Positions 18,600 through 32,900 of a stretch of 64,000 nt of DNA are shown here, piece after piece. Position 1 is the first letter of the stretch; each line of letters starts with the position of its first letter. The notes under the pieces are model-generated. The model did not search any database, had not been told where the DNA came from, and saw only the letters and a list, made by a program, of their open reading frames with translations. A program made the translations under genes and the position numbers. This stretch comes from Styela clava. Its lineage: Eukaryota > Chordata > Ascidiacea > Stolidobranchia > Styelidae. The stretch spans positions 11,160,001-11,224,000 of the forward strand of contig NC_135250.1 of the NCBI RefSeq assembly GCF_964204865.1. Reading direction: 5' to 3'.

Positions 18600-20577
18600 A
18601 TCAGGCACGTGATGCCTATATTCTAGTACTACACTTTTTTGGTTTCGTTTGCTTTCCCGATTCTATAATTAGTTTATTTATTTTGTTTTTATCAATTATT
18701 TTATCGTCTATTGCTGATTATGGAGTCGAAATAAACTTATACTCATAACTCGGATATAAAAATCCTTAATACAGTAATACAGAAACACCATGAAGTGAAA
18801 CTATTCAACCATATTAACCGAATTGTCACATTTTGGTAGAAAACATGGTCATTCCATAACGTAAAAACAACATAACGTAAAAATGCCCGATACGGTAAGA
18901 AGAGAAGGGCTGAACTACCGGTGGCGGTTGGTCGGCATCAAAGCGACTACAACACGGTCGGCATAAAGATTGTTTTAAATCCAAAGCAGCATGTGCAGTT
19001 GTGCAACAAAGTGAAGTTTTAGGAGTCAAAGATTTTTTGTTTCGGATCGAAATGGATCCCACTATCAATTTGGCATTTAACTACAACCATAACGATTTGG
19101 CAATCGCTATAAAATTACCAATATGATCTGGTATATTAGTCAATGGGTCTGACAGGTATATTTTATTATTTTCCAAAAAATGGTAACCGGACGAGAATCC
19201 GTGGTTCGCCATATTTAAGCTATTTTATCGGCTTTATCTCCCATCGAGATAAATATATAAATCCTAACCTTTTAGGTGTGTGAACAGGTACCACTTCTTT
19301 TTGGCAAACCTGTTTTATATTCTGTGCGCTTTCAACCTTGATTAATATTTTATCTGCTCTTCTGATTCTACATACAGTTTTTATTCGTTTTTTTTCCCCA
19401 CTTTATCGTCTGGTATGCTGATTAGGAGTCAAAATACATATGTGTGGACTTTGAAGGATGGTTGTAGTCAACTTTTTTTGTATTCATCCTAGGAAGAGGG
19501 AAAACCACTGCGGTTTGAATACTTCAAGCATTTGCGGGATCACCAGATTATAAAATCAACCAATCGATCAATTGTATTTTGGTCGCAACTAAAATAAAAT
19601 AACAGCAAAAACAAAATAACGACACATACACACATTTCCCTATATCTGATTGATAAACAATCGCGTTGGTGTTTACCTGATGCACAAATCAAGACGACAC
19701 GGTGATTCTACTAGGAACAATTGAGAAGACGTCAAATATATAAATTATAAAGAATAGGATTTTCATATATATATATCTCCGAGGGGAGTCGATGAGACTA
19801 GTCGGTAAATTCATAATGCCAGATGAAAGCCGTAGCCGGTCATTAATCTCGTGAACCTCCATGCTAGGAATTCAAAAAAATGCAATAATTGCAGGTTTTT
19901 AAAGTAACCATCACCCTTGGTTAGCTTTCCTGGTAGAAAAATCACTTTTTATTTAGACCTTGTGACGGATTTGGAATATCTTATCTCCTATTATGCTAAG
20001 AACTAAATTTTATTTTAATATTGCTGTGGGCTATTATTTTGCTCTCTAGCAAAATACGGTAAACTTTAGTATGTCTACGAGGAAAAAATAAACTCATACA
20101 TCGATCTTGGATGCTCAGACAAATTTCCTAGTTTCATGTGCTTGACTTGCGCTTTGTGCTATGGAAGCAATGAAGTCTCTAAAGTAGCCTACCAATTGAA
20201 TCTTATAAACATGGATTCAAAGCTCGCACACATTCTGTGTCGTATACAGCTCATTAAACAATATAAGCACGTTAGGGCACCAAGCAAAGAGTGGCACCAC
20301 AGAAATTTTAATAGTAGAATTTTATATAGTTTTTCGGTGTTTATTTAAAATATTACGAGTTCACCATACGACAAAAAACATCAAAATGTTCGCTTATTTT
20401 TCGTCTTCAAGTATCATATTAATATATTATCCTTATTTATCAGTAATAAACAATGAAACTTATTTATTGGACACGAAAGAAGCCTATGAGTCGTTTAGTA
20501 AAATTGTCGTTGTTTTTTCTTGTGCCTTTATTTTTTTAGTAAAAACACTCCTCTGTTTTCAAGCGTGGGCCATGTCA
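18600..20577. other. Intergenic region, one SINE fragment
   Basis: AT-rich sequence upstream of NOC4L. Apart from a SINE tail at 19181-19270 I see no supported gene. A degenerate stretch near 19780-19860 (GAGGGGAGTCGATGAGAC) may be another worn SINE piece. Confidence 0.5.
19181..19270 (+). repeat. SINE 3' fragment (tRNA-headed family)
   Basis: Matches the tail of the full-length copy at 53467-53809: GGTAACCGGACGAGA, GTGGTTCGCCATAT, TTATCGGCTTT, GATAAATATATAAATCCTA. The tRNA-like head is missing, as expected for a 5'-truncated retrocopy. Confidence 0.75.
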
Positions 20578-20579
20578 TA

Positions 20580-22438
20580 TAGTAGGGCGGGGGAAGATAG
20601 ACACACGGGGTTAGATGGACACTTTTTTTCAAATTGACCTATTGGCGACATCTTATGGGGCTTGGTTCTGCAAATGCCATTGCCGAGTTCGTTGCTAAGG
20701 AGGGAATTCGTTCTAGCCATTTCGGTTCAGCGCTTGGCGTAGTTCGTCAGTTGTGTAGCTTTCCACGTGGCTTGTGATTTTTGAAGGGTGAAAAAAGGGC
20801 ATTTAGTAAGGATACGTTTTTCTTGGAGGCACTATATGCTCATTTTCAGCGAAGGAACTCTGAATCGCGCATTTGTTGGTAAGTTTATACTTACTGACAA
20901 TGATTAAGGACTAACTGAGCGACTTGTGCCATCTAGCAGCTAACTATATCTTTCAGCATGTGATCATGTAAAATGGGGGGGGTTATGAGGGGGTAATAAA
21001 TTTCTTGCGTTTTTCGGGCTTATATTTACTTTGACCGTTCAAACCCGTTCTTTGTGAATAAGATTCCAGAAAGTCTTCTTTTTAATTTTGTTATTGCTTT
21101 TACCTGTCAAAACACTTCTTGGATAATCTCAATAATCTTATGAAATTATGGGGGGTGGCCATCTTACCCTTATGTACTATCACGTTTTTCCAGATGCAAG
21201 TTTTGGATGCACGGGAAACAGAAAATCCTAAAGAATGTTGAGAAAATACCAAAGAATATCAAACAGAGGCAAATAACAAATAGAGACTAAGATGTACCAC
21301 CTCATGAGGTTAACACCACGACAGAGGTAGAAAGTGTCACAAGTGAACCATGCTGCTCTGTGCTCTCTAACGATTTTTTCAAGTAGAACTTCACCAGGAG
21401 TTCAGTTAGTTTCTGATAAAGTCAGTGATTCTTTGGGGCAAGAAAATAGCAGAGAAATGATAGCACCAGTTTATCATTTGAATATATTTGCCTCTTCCAG
21501 TAGCCACTCAGAGAGCCAAGAGGCAAAGAAAGCCATTCAGGCAGGAATTAGAGTGTTAACAAGTGAGAAATATGTAGCCGAACTGTCAGCACTCGCAGAA
21601 ACAACGCCACCTAGCTCGTTCAGGAAAACTACAGCACTCGCAGAAACGATGTCATCTAGCTCGTCTAAGAAAGTTGCAGCTCCCAGGAAGAAAAAAGAAA
21701 ATAAACGTAAGAATGAGCGACATGAAAGATATTGTTACAGTAACCTCTGTGCTGTCTGCAACGGCAATTTTTTTGACGACGAAGAGGACGAGGGATGGAT
21801 TCAGTGCCAGAAATGCCAAAAGTGGCTTCACAATATTTGTGCCGGGATTTATAGAAAACACATTGTGTTCTTCCAATGTGATGACTGCTCTGCTTGAAGC
21901 TTTTTTGTATAAATATTTTCATTCGAATGTAAAATTCCATGACGATAGCTTTCATGCTATCCCAGATGTTCTTTTGGTGTTATGATTAAGATTTGTGTGA
22001 AAGTATGATCAAATAAAATTTGGCTGCTTTACTAGGTGGTGTTTTATCATACTTTCGTGAACAATTATATGGGTTCACAACTTCAAAAATTTAAGGGGTA
22101 AGATGGACATAGGGGGAATTTTCGAATACCCCAAAAAATTTTCCAAATACATTGCTTATTTTGATATTCTGATAAGAAACAGAACGCAATACTAGTATTT
22201 TGATGCGATTTTATCACATGTCCGTCATATCCGACCATATGTCCAACTTCCCCGAATTTTTTTTTCGTTAAAAAACGTTTCTGCTGTTGCGATGGTTGGA
22301 GACCGGCGGACGCCGCCGAGTGGCTAAAGAGTTCAGCCCCTTATGTTTGTACTTGCAAAGTTTTAGGAATATTTGAAGAAAGGTTTTCGAAATATAGATA
22401 ATTTTCAATAAGGGGGGCCATCATCCCCCGCCCTACTA
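20580..22438. mobile_element. TA-flanked DNA transposon (Tc1/mariner-pogo type, tentative) with PHD ORF
   Basis: Terminal inverted repeats TAGTAGGGCGGGGGAAGAT and its near inverse ATCATCCCCCGCCCTACTA, each next to TA, give about 1.86 kb with a TA target duplication as in the Tc1/mariner superfamily. Subterminal GGGGTTAGATGGACA (about 20610) and GGGGTAAGATGGACAT (about 22095) are repeated in the same orientation. The interior holds a PHD-finger ORF (21337-21897) but no visible DDE catalytic core, so it is a deletion derivative or a non-autonomous element. Confidence 0.7.
21337..21897 (+). pseudogene. C-terminal PHD-finger fragment, probably of a transposase
   Basis: Open frame of about 187 codons without an ATG at its start; the in-frame TAG at 21328-21330 closes it upstream and the first ATG is internal. 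The N-terminal part is Ser/Glu-rich with two near-identical blocks (ALAETTPPSSFRKT, ALAETMSSSSSKKV), then a Lys/Arg-rich basic tract (PRKKKENKRKNERHE). The last 60 residues form a PHD-like zinc finger: CAVC, an acidic DDEEDEG loop, WIQCQKCQKWLHNIC, then CDDC at the end. Many pogo-like transposases end in such a finger, so I infer a transposase 3' exon. It could instead be a host gene fragment captured by the element. No DDE motif is visible upstream in the element. Confidence 0.55.
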
Positions 22439-22440
22439 TA

Positions 22441-23065
22441 GTAGTGGCGAAACGCAGAGCCGACTCAACGCCGCGCAATTCAGTTTTTTTCAGCAAGGTC
22501 CCGAAATACCAACTTAGACGGACTTGGTGGTTATTTGACGATGGCAAATGACGACTTGGCGAAGTTTTCTATAACAATTCGTAATAAAATGATTGTCACA
22601 AGAAAAGTGGCATAAGGAAAACACGGTGGAAACGTATTTACTTGACCATCACGCAGTGTCTGGTTTGATTTCAAGTAATATCTGTCACGAAAGAATATAA
22701 TTTGAAGCAACATTAAACGCGAGATGCGAAAAATACAACGGTAATTCTCGGGAATTAATTTTAAAATACCTGAGAGCTTTAAATATTTATCATATTTAAA
22801 AGAACGCCACCCATGCAACATAATAGCAGTCTGATTAGAACGGTAAACTCTCGTTGTTTATCAAATTTGAAGTAAGTAAACTCGCGATATTTCGATCACT
22901 CTTGGGTTTTCTCCGACTTGCGGCCCGCGAGACTTCGTCAAAAGTTTTTGCAGTTCTTCAACTTCGAACCACCCTATGGTAGACTACTAGTACCGGTAAA
23001 ATTTCAAACTACAGTTGTGACTTGTATCCTTTGGTATTCCGAATCGCGTTGAGACTGGAGACATG
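22441..23065. other. Intergenic region, no gene seen
   Basis: Sequence between the TA-flanked transposon and a possible hAT remnant. One TACCGGTA palindrome at 22991. No gene supported. Confidence 0.4.
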
Positions 23066-23069
23066 AATC

Positions 23070-23447
23070 TTTATTAGCCAACCTACATGCGACCGCGATC
23101 AACAGAAATCGTCAAAATAGTTCGCGATCGACTAATCGGTAATAAGGTCACACACAAAAACAAACGAGTTCGAATATGCAAATAATTGCACACATACATA
23201 CAAAAACTTCCGCCACTGTCAATAGGCTCGATTCTTTGGACTCATTCTTAATGAAATCGCCATAAAATTTTGTATTTCTTATGTCCCATTTAATTTAATA
23301 GTTTGGTTATGCCATCGCGTACACAGTACTGTATTATTCCGGTTTTAAATGCGCACAACATGCGCTGCATGAAACTGGTTCAAGACAATATTTTGAGGTA
23401 CTTATTAAATTCTCAGACGTGGCGATCGACGTGTTGGCCACCCCTGT
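23070..23447. mobile_element. Possible decayed hAT-type element
   Basis: The right end GTGTTGGCCACCCCTG and left TTAGCCAACCTACATGCGAC are imperfect inverted repeats with a subterminal GCGATCGAC motif on the right and CGCGATC on the left. No clear target duplication, so boundaries are uncertain. Confidence 0.35.
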
Positions 23448-23883
23448 CGTATATCATCGAACTAAAATATTACGCTAATGTAAATTGCATTGCTGGTCAC
23501 TTCATCAAAACTGAAAACAAAAGCTATTCTGAATGAGCAATACCTAATGGACGACTTCGGCGCTCCTTACGAACATCAGTACATAGACATCATTGCCCAA
23601 TGGCCAATGCCCTCCCTTTTCGCCACATATTTACATTAAGACAGGTTCGGTTAAAGACCTTTTAAATTCAGATATTCAGCAAATTAATACTGGGCGCTAT
23701 GTAACGACTCCCATCAATATGTAAAATTGCACAAAAAAAATGGAACACACAACAAGTTCCGAAGCACTGATGAACACCATTCGCTAGGTCTATTCACACA
23801 AGTGCTGACCACTGATTCTGAAGCTGATAGCAAATACCAAATGTGAATGGCCCTAATTCGATAATAAAATCGAGATCAGAGAA

Positions 23884-23889
23884 TTTATT
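23884..23889 (-). terminator. Candidate poly(A) signal of the pseudokinase gene
   Basis: AATAAA on the minus strand about 85 bases past the TAA at 23974-23976. Confidence 0.5.
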
Positions 23890-23973
23890 GATCAGAATAC
23901 ATTTAATCAATATCAATTTAGTAAAATCAATATAAACAGATTTAAACAGATGAAAAAAACTTATAATAATAAT

Positions 23974-26900
23974 TTATACTCTCGAACTGGTTCCATAAAC
24001 TCCATCTCGTTTGAATGAATTTGCTTCAGTTTCCGTTGAGCTATTAAGAGATTTTTTGTATGAATTTTTGTTAACTACATATATTTTAGAGTGCAATAAA
24101 AATAAAACACTAATTTTTACTTCGTTATGTTTTACTACTAAGCTATTGAAAGGATGGTGTAGGGGTTTGCAGTTAATCGAAATACCCTCATGGACAAAAC
24201 AACTCAATAAAAAAAGGTCTCCTGATCATAATTAACATGCCACCAATGAGAAGCACCCCATAGAATATGTTTTTAACAACAATAAACTAATAGAAAATAT
24301 ATCATACCATTGTGAGGTGGAAGGAACGCTCTTAATTTGCTTTGAAGCATCTCGACAAATTTGATTCAACAGTGTCTTGACAGCTATGATTGATGCATTC
24401 TAAAAATATGTCAAATTATAGAGAATTCAAACTGCTCAAACTTTCTCCAGTGAGGTAACAAAAACCAAATAGTTTAACGTTACTTTCTACTATATCCAAG
24501 GATAGGATTTTTGCATTAAACTTAATAGAAAACAAGATGAAAAATACAGATTCAAACAATAAGGCAAACCCACGGCCTCTCATGTGGGGATCTGACAAAG
24601 AAGCTATGTAGCTTTTGGCCTAGTTTATCTCTGTCCTTCCTAGGTCATTTTGGGTTGTAAAGTAGTTGAAGTATTAGACTGAACTATGATTGCACTACAG
24701 CTAGGATTGGGTATTCTAAAATACCATTTAATTTCAGAATCCACTAGAGTAGTTTTTTCGACTCCAATCTCGAATACCACAAAAATACATAAATTATTGA
24801 AAACATAGAATCCATCACTCATCAATTCACTGAGTTGACACATATGAGTTGACATAAATTAAGAAACATGTTTCACTAACATCTCACCGGGAATACAATA
24901 TTCACAGGTCAGAATTACATTGTAAAAAATAAGTCTCCAATAATGAGGAATTCATCTCAACCATAGGTGGACAAAATGGCGACATGATATAATTTCTTCC
25001 ATATCAGTGGCTTATTGTGTGCAGTACCATGTTTGAAGCAAAAAGCTTATAAATACATCACATAAATAAATATCAGTTCACTATAACACAACATCATAGT
25101 ACACAAATGGACATTATGGACTTTCCAAATAGACTGCAACTAGAGTCGAAATATGTTTACTTATTCAATAGCAATCATAGTATCTACCTCTGGTTCTGTT
25201 GGATTGAACTTTGTTACTTGATCGAAGAAAGGATGATGAATTGAAACATGCAGTGAAGCACATTTATCTTCATCACAAAGGAATTGTACCAACTGTAAAA
25301 AAGATATTGACATTCAAAGAAACATGTATAGCGCTTCCTGCACTAGTAAGTAAAACTACAATAGGATAGAATAAGATTTTTCAAATTTATCACAAAGGAG
25401 TGAAAAGTCAATGAGACAGCTTAATCATATGGCGAACCACGACCGCCCGTCCAGTCACCAGGCCGTGTTGGGTATTAGATTATTTAACCAGTTATTTGTT
25501 TCAGATGCATGGACTTGATGGAGGAAGGCGTTACCAACCAGTGGGTACGCGAAACACCCTTCAATTGAGAGTGCAGCAACCCTCTCACATGTAATTATAC
25601 CCCACATTAGTCGAACCTGCGAACCCACTCTGAGTAACCAGAGGTGGGATAGCGAGCATATTCCTAACGCTTATATAAAATGATCATATACTATAATATC
25701 TATCCAATATTGAATATCTAATTTTTTTTAAATATGTCATTCCATGGTTAGTAAGGGAACAACGAAAATGACAATTTTTAAGAACTAACCTGCACTATTT
25801 CAGGTCTACACTTTGTTTTCAAATGTTCAAAATGAATATCTTTCAGTTTCTCTTTCTGCTTTGTTTTCGTCTGTTTCTTTGAGGGATCAAGTTGAGCATT
25901 TGATGCATAATTCACAGGAAATCCAGTAGCCATCTCAAATACAATTTGGCCTACATCGAAATTAAATTTTCAGAGACATTTAGAAATTTCATGAACAAAG
26001 AGATAAATTATACATAGACATTCGATATCGTGGATGTTTATGGTAGTACGAAAATATCTTTTCTTTGGCTTGGCGGTGTGGTATTTTGTGCTAAGCGTTA
26101 GGAATACACTCGCCATCCCACCTCTGATTAGGCCCGAATCATGTGGGAATAATTATGTAAGAATAAATTGCTGACTCCTCGCCGCTGTAGGGTGGTTCAC
26201 GTAACAGCTGGTAAGTTATGGCTTTCGCAACTAGCAAGTCCATGCATCTGAAAACAAATACCGGTAACTGGCTAACTAATCCCATACCCAGCATGGACTG
26301 ATATCAGGACGAAAGGCCGTGGTTCGCCAAATAATTAGGCAGTCTTATCCTCCCTCATGGGATAAATATGCATATCCTATCCTAATTTGAGCAGTATAAT
26401 GATTTATTCGAAGTTTTGTCGTCGAGTTAATCACAACACTGAACTTAGTTACCAATGCTTCATCTTACCAACTGCATTGAGTGTTGCCCGATCATCATTC
26501 GATTCCTGAATGTACTTCGTTCTCATTTGTACAAGTTCGATTTCATAGCCAGATAATTTACAAACTCCTTGATCGATAAATACATTCCGAGCATGTAACC
26601 AATGATGAGTCTAGTTAAAACAAGACCTATCATCAGAATTTATTGTATTCAATCAAGGATTGCCAAAATTAACCACATTTTGAAATAGTATTGGTAAATA
26701 TGGAGTATCGAAAATATTTTAAATTGGGCCATTTTCAAAAAAGAACAAATACAAGGTGACCCAATGAAGGGAACTCATAAATACCAATCACTTTTTATTT
26801 AATTTTCATCATTCAATAAATAAAGAACGTTAGGTCATACTGTCAAACTGTTCAAATTGATAATTCCTCTCCCAAAACATTCTAGTTTATTTATAAAATC

Positions 26901-29900
26901 AATAATTTGAAATACAGAATATATTTAATTTCGAATCAATGTGATAATTTTATTAGTATTTCAACATCCCTAACAAAAAAAGACAGTGTAAACATACCAC
27001 CTTTTTCATTGGGAAACGAAGTTTATCCAAAAATATTAATCCGAGTAATATTTGCTTCGTATAAACGCATATCTTCTCCAGTGAAAAAGGTTTTCCAAAA
27101 TCCAATTTTTTGGGGTTCACTGTCTTTGTTAAGTGATGAAATGGTTTCTGTAAATGAACGAAATAAAATACAGTAAATAAAATTTAGCAAAATACGATGA
27201 ATGACAATTGACATTTTCACACACTTGCAAATCATTGTTGAAAACAATTATGGTCATTTTGAGTTGAACACAGCAACGTTAATTTGTGAGGGGTGAGATT
27301 TTTTGAGGGAAAGGGCGAATGTTGTATTTCAAAAAAAAAAATATATTAAAAATATTATAAAAAAAATTATGCTTATTCAAAGCTGGTATCTAATCATAGT
27401 TGGAAGCAATATTCGTTAAAGTATTTCACTAAAAACTTACAGGTGTTTAAAAATAAAAAATTTACGTTTTCCTCCTTTCTTGAAACACCATGAGCAAAAG
27501 AACTCGAATTTATATCTAACTTTAAACATTTATAAAAAGTTTATATTCCATATAACAACAGTTAATTTTTGGTTCAGATGTCTGAAGTATATAAGTTGAT
27601 AATCAATAAAATGATTTAAACTGAAGTGAGTAGATATACCCGAAATCCACATTGATTATTATTGCCTATTAATCATCGATATTTTGAGAGTAAAATATGA
27701 TAATACATTAGATACATAGTCCAAGCTGGCTGCTAGTGGGTATCATTTCACAATCATTGATGAGATCACTGATACAATCACCCATGAGCAAACAGTAACA
27801 ACATCCAGACCCATTCAGGAAATGATATTTTTGATTAGTATGGCACAATGTACGTAATTGAAACTGAGAAATTTTAGAATTGCTTTTTATGACTGATTGA
27901 AGAATTCAGATAAAATTGTCATTGTATTACTATATTCAAAAAATTTTATTCTTTCATTTGTATATTCCTGGATAATGTAGCCTAAAACTAATTAGACACT
28001 TATGACAATGATTTTCATTTTAAAAGTGTAAATTTTGCATTAAAAATTAAATTGTTTGAAAAGTCATTTATTGAATAGTAATACTCATTTGGTAGATTCA
28101 ATTATAATCCATACAATTTCTGTCAATTTGATTATTGAATTTGATTCATTTTGATTGCAAATCATGATGGAATTGGAATTGCTAACTGATTCATTTTGTC
28201 CTTTCTGACGTACCATACCAAGCATCTGATCATGCATAGAACCACGGGACTTGTATTCATTGAGTACAAGTAATGTTTCCCTGTCTGTCTGGTAGTTCAG
28301 ATCAAAAACAGGTAACAGAAAAGGACACGACTCATCTTTAATGCTGTGAAAATAGGTTATACCATTTGCTGGGTGATATGATAATTAGAGATTAATTAAC
28401 AAGACAAGAGTTGATAACGTGATGACCTTTGTTGCGCATGTGAGAAAAATGCTTGCATCTTGTTGGAGATAATAAAAAGTTCGTCAAATTATTTGAAAGA
28501 ACTACACTCGCAAGGGGAAGGGCTTCATGACCGAAACAAGTCTAAATATCTAGAGAAATGGCAATAACTATACCTTGTAAATTTACTAACTCGCTTAGAC
28601 AAGAATAAATCGCTTTCCATAAAGAGCAATAGTTGTAAGCTTTAGTTACGATTATAAAATTCTAATTTATCACTACCATGCTATGCCATTCAAGCATCTC
28701 CGTAGGATAGGTATTCGAAGTAGGAAGAACTAGTACTCAATATACAATATCTTAATATCTGCAGTTAGGTAGAATTGGAAACATTTCAAAAAAGTTTGTA
28801 ATTTCATTTATAGTAAATAAAACCTCATGTGAGGTTTCAAGCAGCAAATTAACCAAAAGAAAGCTCAGAAATGGGAAAATCCACTTCCGTTTATATTAGA
28901 AAATTTGGACATAAACCTTGCATTGACAGTATGTTAACAACAGCTCAGAATATGGGTAAACAGAGTACGCAGATAAACCCTTATTGGTCAAGCAGACATT
29001 TGAAATAAAACTGGTCGGTCACCGTCGCAGCGTAATCTTATAATTGGCGCATCATTGTTTAATAAGAAAAGTGGGAAATTTTTATGAAATAATGGTAATA
29101 GCATCATAATGATAGTTTTGTATTTAATTAGTTTAAACTTACGTTAGCAAAATATCAAGCATGCTTTCCAGTACATTTTCCCAATTGCCTTTAGTAAAAT
29201 TGGATAACTTTGGTCGACAAGATATTTTCAATATGCATTTCCCTCTAGCTGAAAACATGAAAATCACAATTAAAATAAAATATTTAAAAAAAATAGCCGA
29301 GCAGCAAGAGTCAAATAAATCCAATTCTAGAAAGCAGAGGCATATTAGAAAAAGCATCTCAAAGATTGTAAGAATCCAGTTTACTAGTCAGTACAGGTAC
29401 AAAAAAAATTTTCATTAAGCTATCAGAGCTAAATTTCATCATTTCACTGAATATCATATTCATGACAAATGCAAGTATGGTTGAATTGGGTAGTATTGCC
29501 ACTGTCAGGTGACTGATACACAAAATGTCAAGCAAGGAACAAAAGGAAAAAAGAAGCTTACAATAAAATTCATGTTTGCACGGTTTTGGAATATTTTTTT
29601 AGTAAATATATTAAAATAGGACTAACATCTTGTCAAAATTCCTCCACTTTCTCGTTTTGCTCTTTCTGTATCTCGTAACGCAAACCAGTAAGTACTTGAA
29701 CGGCTATCTGTGAATAAAAACAAAATAATTATTCGTAGTATCGTACCATTATGAATCAACAAAATTTTAAAGTGATAATTTTATACAAAATAGGATGGGA
29801 TTTTTACATATTTATCCCGGGGGAAAGGACAACCGATGAGACGGCTTAACCATATGGCGAACCACAGCCTCTCGTCCGGTTACCATTCCATGTCGGGTAT

Positions 29901-32900
29901 GGGATTAGTTAGTTACTTGTTTTCGAATGGAGGAAGCCGTAACCGACCAGTGGTCAAGCAATCTCTCGCATATAACCATCCTTGCATGGGATTCAAACCT
30001 GCTAATCAGAGGTGCGGTGGCGAGCGTATTCCTAACACTTAGCACGATGAGCCACACCACCGCCTACTGATTTCTTCACATACAATACATAATTTGTAAT
30101 ACAATAGGAGAAATATTTACAAAAATCGTCAAGATATTTTGTGAGTGATAATGTTTCTCAACCCAAATATAAGTGTGTGACTCAACAAGTATAAGTATAA
30201 AAAAACACAAAGTGACTGAAGCTTAATAACATACATCTGCTCAAATACTGCAAACACAATTTTTTTAAAATAAAATTGGTGCATTCACCAACATTTACAT
30301 TCAAAATGAAATAGCAGAACGTTTAAGGTAGGGGTGGGCAACCTTTTTCGGCTCGCGTGCCAAAATCGGCTACACGTGCCGACCAAAATTGAAAACAATG
30401 CTTTTCAACTTTCAAAGAAAAAATATACAATATTAAACCTTTTAAACATGTAGAGACAGATTCACTATTCTGGGAAAGTTTCGCCCAACAAATAGATTTG
30501 ATTATTTTCTTATTCTATATCAGTAAGACTTCTGCTGCTGTATTAGCCTGATAGTTACATTGGGTTTATATTTAGTAAGGAAATACATGAATTACTGGTT
30601 TCATCTTTCAGGCCACTCCTGTTATACTAGACTTGATGAATTTCATAACTGAGAACAGAGGTACACAAACAATATGTAAATGAAAACATGGAGAGTAATG
30701 CAGTTGCAAAGTTTTTAAGACACGCACACCAAATTTTCAGCAATGGCATCCCAATTACGCAATAGTTCGTTTTCTGCACTTCTCTCTTGTATTCCCTTCC
30801 CTAATCGCTTATATTTCTTTCAAAATCAATTTATAGCAGTAAGTTAGCAAGTACCGGTAACTCTAACCAACATGAGCTATACAACTTATTAAATCAAGCA
30901 GAAATGAGGAATAGGGTGGCACAGACGAACTATATTGCGCAATGTAGCCAAATAAATGCAGTACTCTTCTCGACAAAATTTATCGTGAGCTCACTCATTT
31001 GTTATTTCATAATATATTTCTTTGTAGCCATATGCTACTAAGGACTACTAAATAAATAACGAATTGTTAACAAACGATAATAAATAAACGAACGCCTAGT
31101 TTCATCAGATAATTCAGAGTCTTGAACTTTTTATCTAAGGGAGAATGATCTCGTTTCCGGGGCCTCCTCACTCGCGTGCCGAATAAATGGGCTCGCATGC
31201 CAAAGCCAGGGGTTGCCCACCCCTGGTTTGAGGTATTCAACAAACAGAGATGGAGTCCATGCCACTGGAACTTATTGTTTGTTCTATAGTCATTGTGATC
31301 AATTATGCTGAAAAGTTTATAGAATACAATTTTTTTGGTAAAATCAATCAAATTGGTTGAAAGTTAGGTAATTCTGATTGCATTCACTTTGTACTGAAAA
31401 GTAATTTTAAATATTAATATTATTTACTCTTAAGATAGAAATATCACCAAATCAAATTACCTATTTGTTTGTAAGATTGTATAAACTCTAATTTACTCAA
31501 ATGTCGCAAGTAATATTGACAGCTCATCAATGCATGATCATATCCTGTTAAAATAAGGTTGTATGAATAAATTTCTGTTTGCAGTTGAAATATTTAAAAT
31601 CAATGTATAATTAAATATAAGAAAACGATTGATCTTTCAATGTCTAACGTCAGAAAAAATCAAATATTGAATGCATATATAGGAAAATAAGAACTAAGTA
31701 ATAATTAGGAAAGGCAATATTAGTTTTAAAAGTCACCTAGATTTTGATTACAAAACATTTACTCAGGTTGTTTGGAACATATTCAGAAAAAACATAACTT
31801 CTGTGCAAAGCATCATAGATTACTGGAACTTTTGGGTACAATCAACGCAAACAGATGTTCAGGTGATCAATCAATTTTCTGCATTTCTGTACAAATAATC
31901 AAGAAATCAATAGATTTCATATTTTTTTTCCGGGTCACCCTGTACGTATTGTCACAATTCACACGAAAGCAAACGACATATCAATAAATTGTTCAAAAAT
32001 GGAAACAAAACTTTATTCAAATTTCTGTCAGATAATAAATCACCTTGATGGGAAGTGGAAAAGTCGGTTCCTTGTTGATGCAACAGCAACGAATTTTCAT
32101 CAAGTATTAATGTGTATTCAGATTTTTTTCTGAAATGAAAAAAAAACAAAGAGTAGAAACAGTGGATGAAGATTTGATAATGAATAACTCTCATGTTTAA
32201 CTAATTTTGATCACTTGATTTAATTGTTCCATTTAGCAGCTTATAATATGTGTCAAGTAGTAATGACCTTATTTTGGAATATAAATAAGTAAGGTGTGAC
32301 ATTGTTAGCATGAGCACTATCTGGTTATTTTCAAACACTTATCCATACATATGCCATTGGTAGCTTCCACTGCTTGGTCATAGTTAGGTTTGGTTCAGCA
32401 TTTTCTAACCAATTCATTACCCCTGGGTAAGGGATTTGAACCAGAGATTTTAACAAACCACAAGGATTTACAAGTCTCAATGATGAAACCTATAAATTTT
32501 CATATGCTTTTTACACAATATGCTAGTTTGTGCATTTGGAAAAATGCAGCCGAACACCAACAAGATATACCTTAGTTCTCCTCAAGTATAAAAATGTATG
32601 GTTGATAATCGAATAGAAATAGTGTCTAAAAATAGTATATACCTTTTAGGTGCGGCAAGCATGACTGCATTAATTAGTACTATCTACTTCAATTGATTAA
32701 TTAATGCATAGTATTATCCCTGCGTTATTATTGAATATTGATTGACCTGAAGCAAGCTGTATTATACCTATAAATATGAGAACTCACCTGAACATGCATA
32801 AAATCACTATATATAGAAGTTGAAATAAAACAAGGGCTGAGATTCCTATAAACACCTAAAATAAAATATTTTTTTGATTCTGTTAAGACTAATTTCAGGC

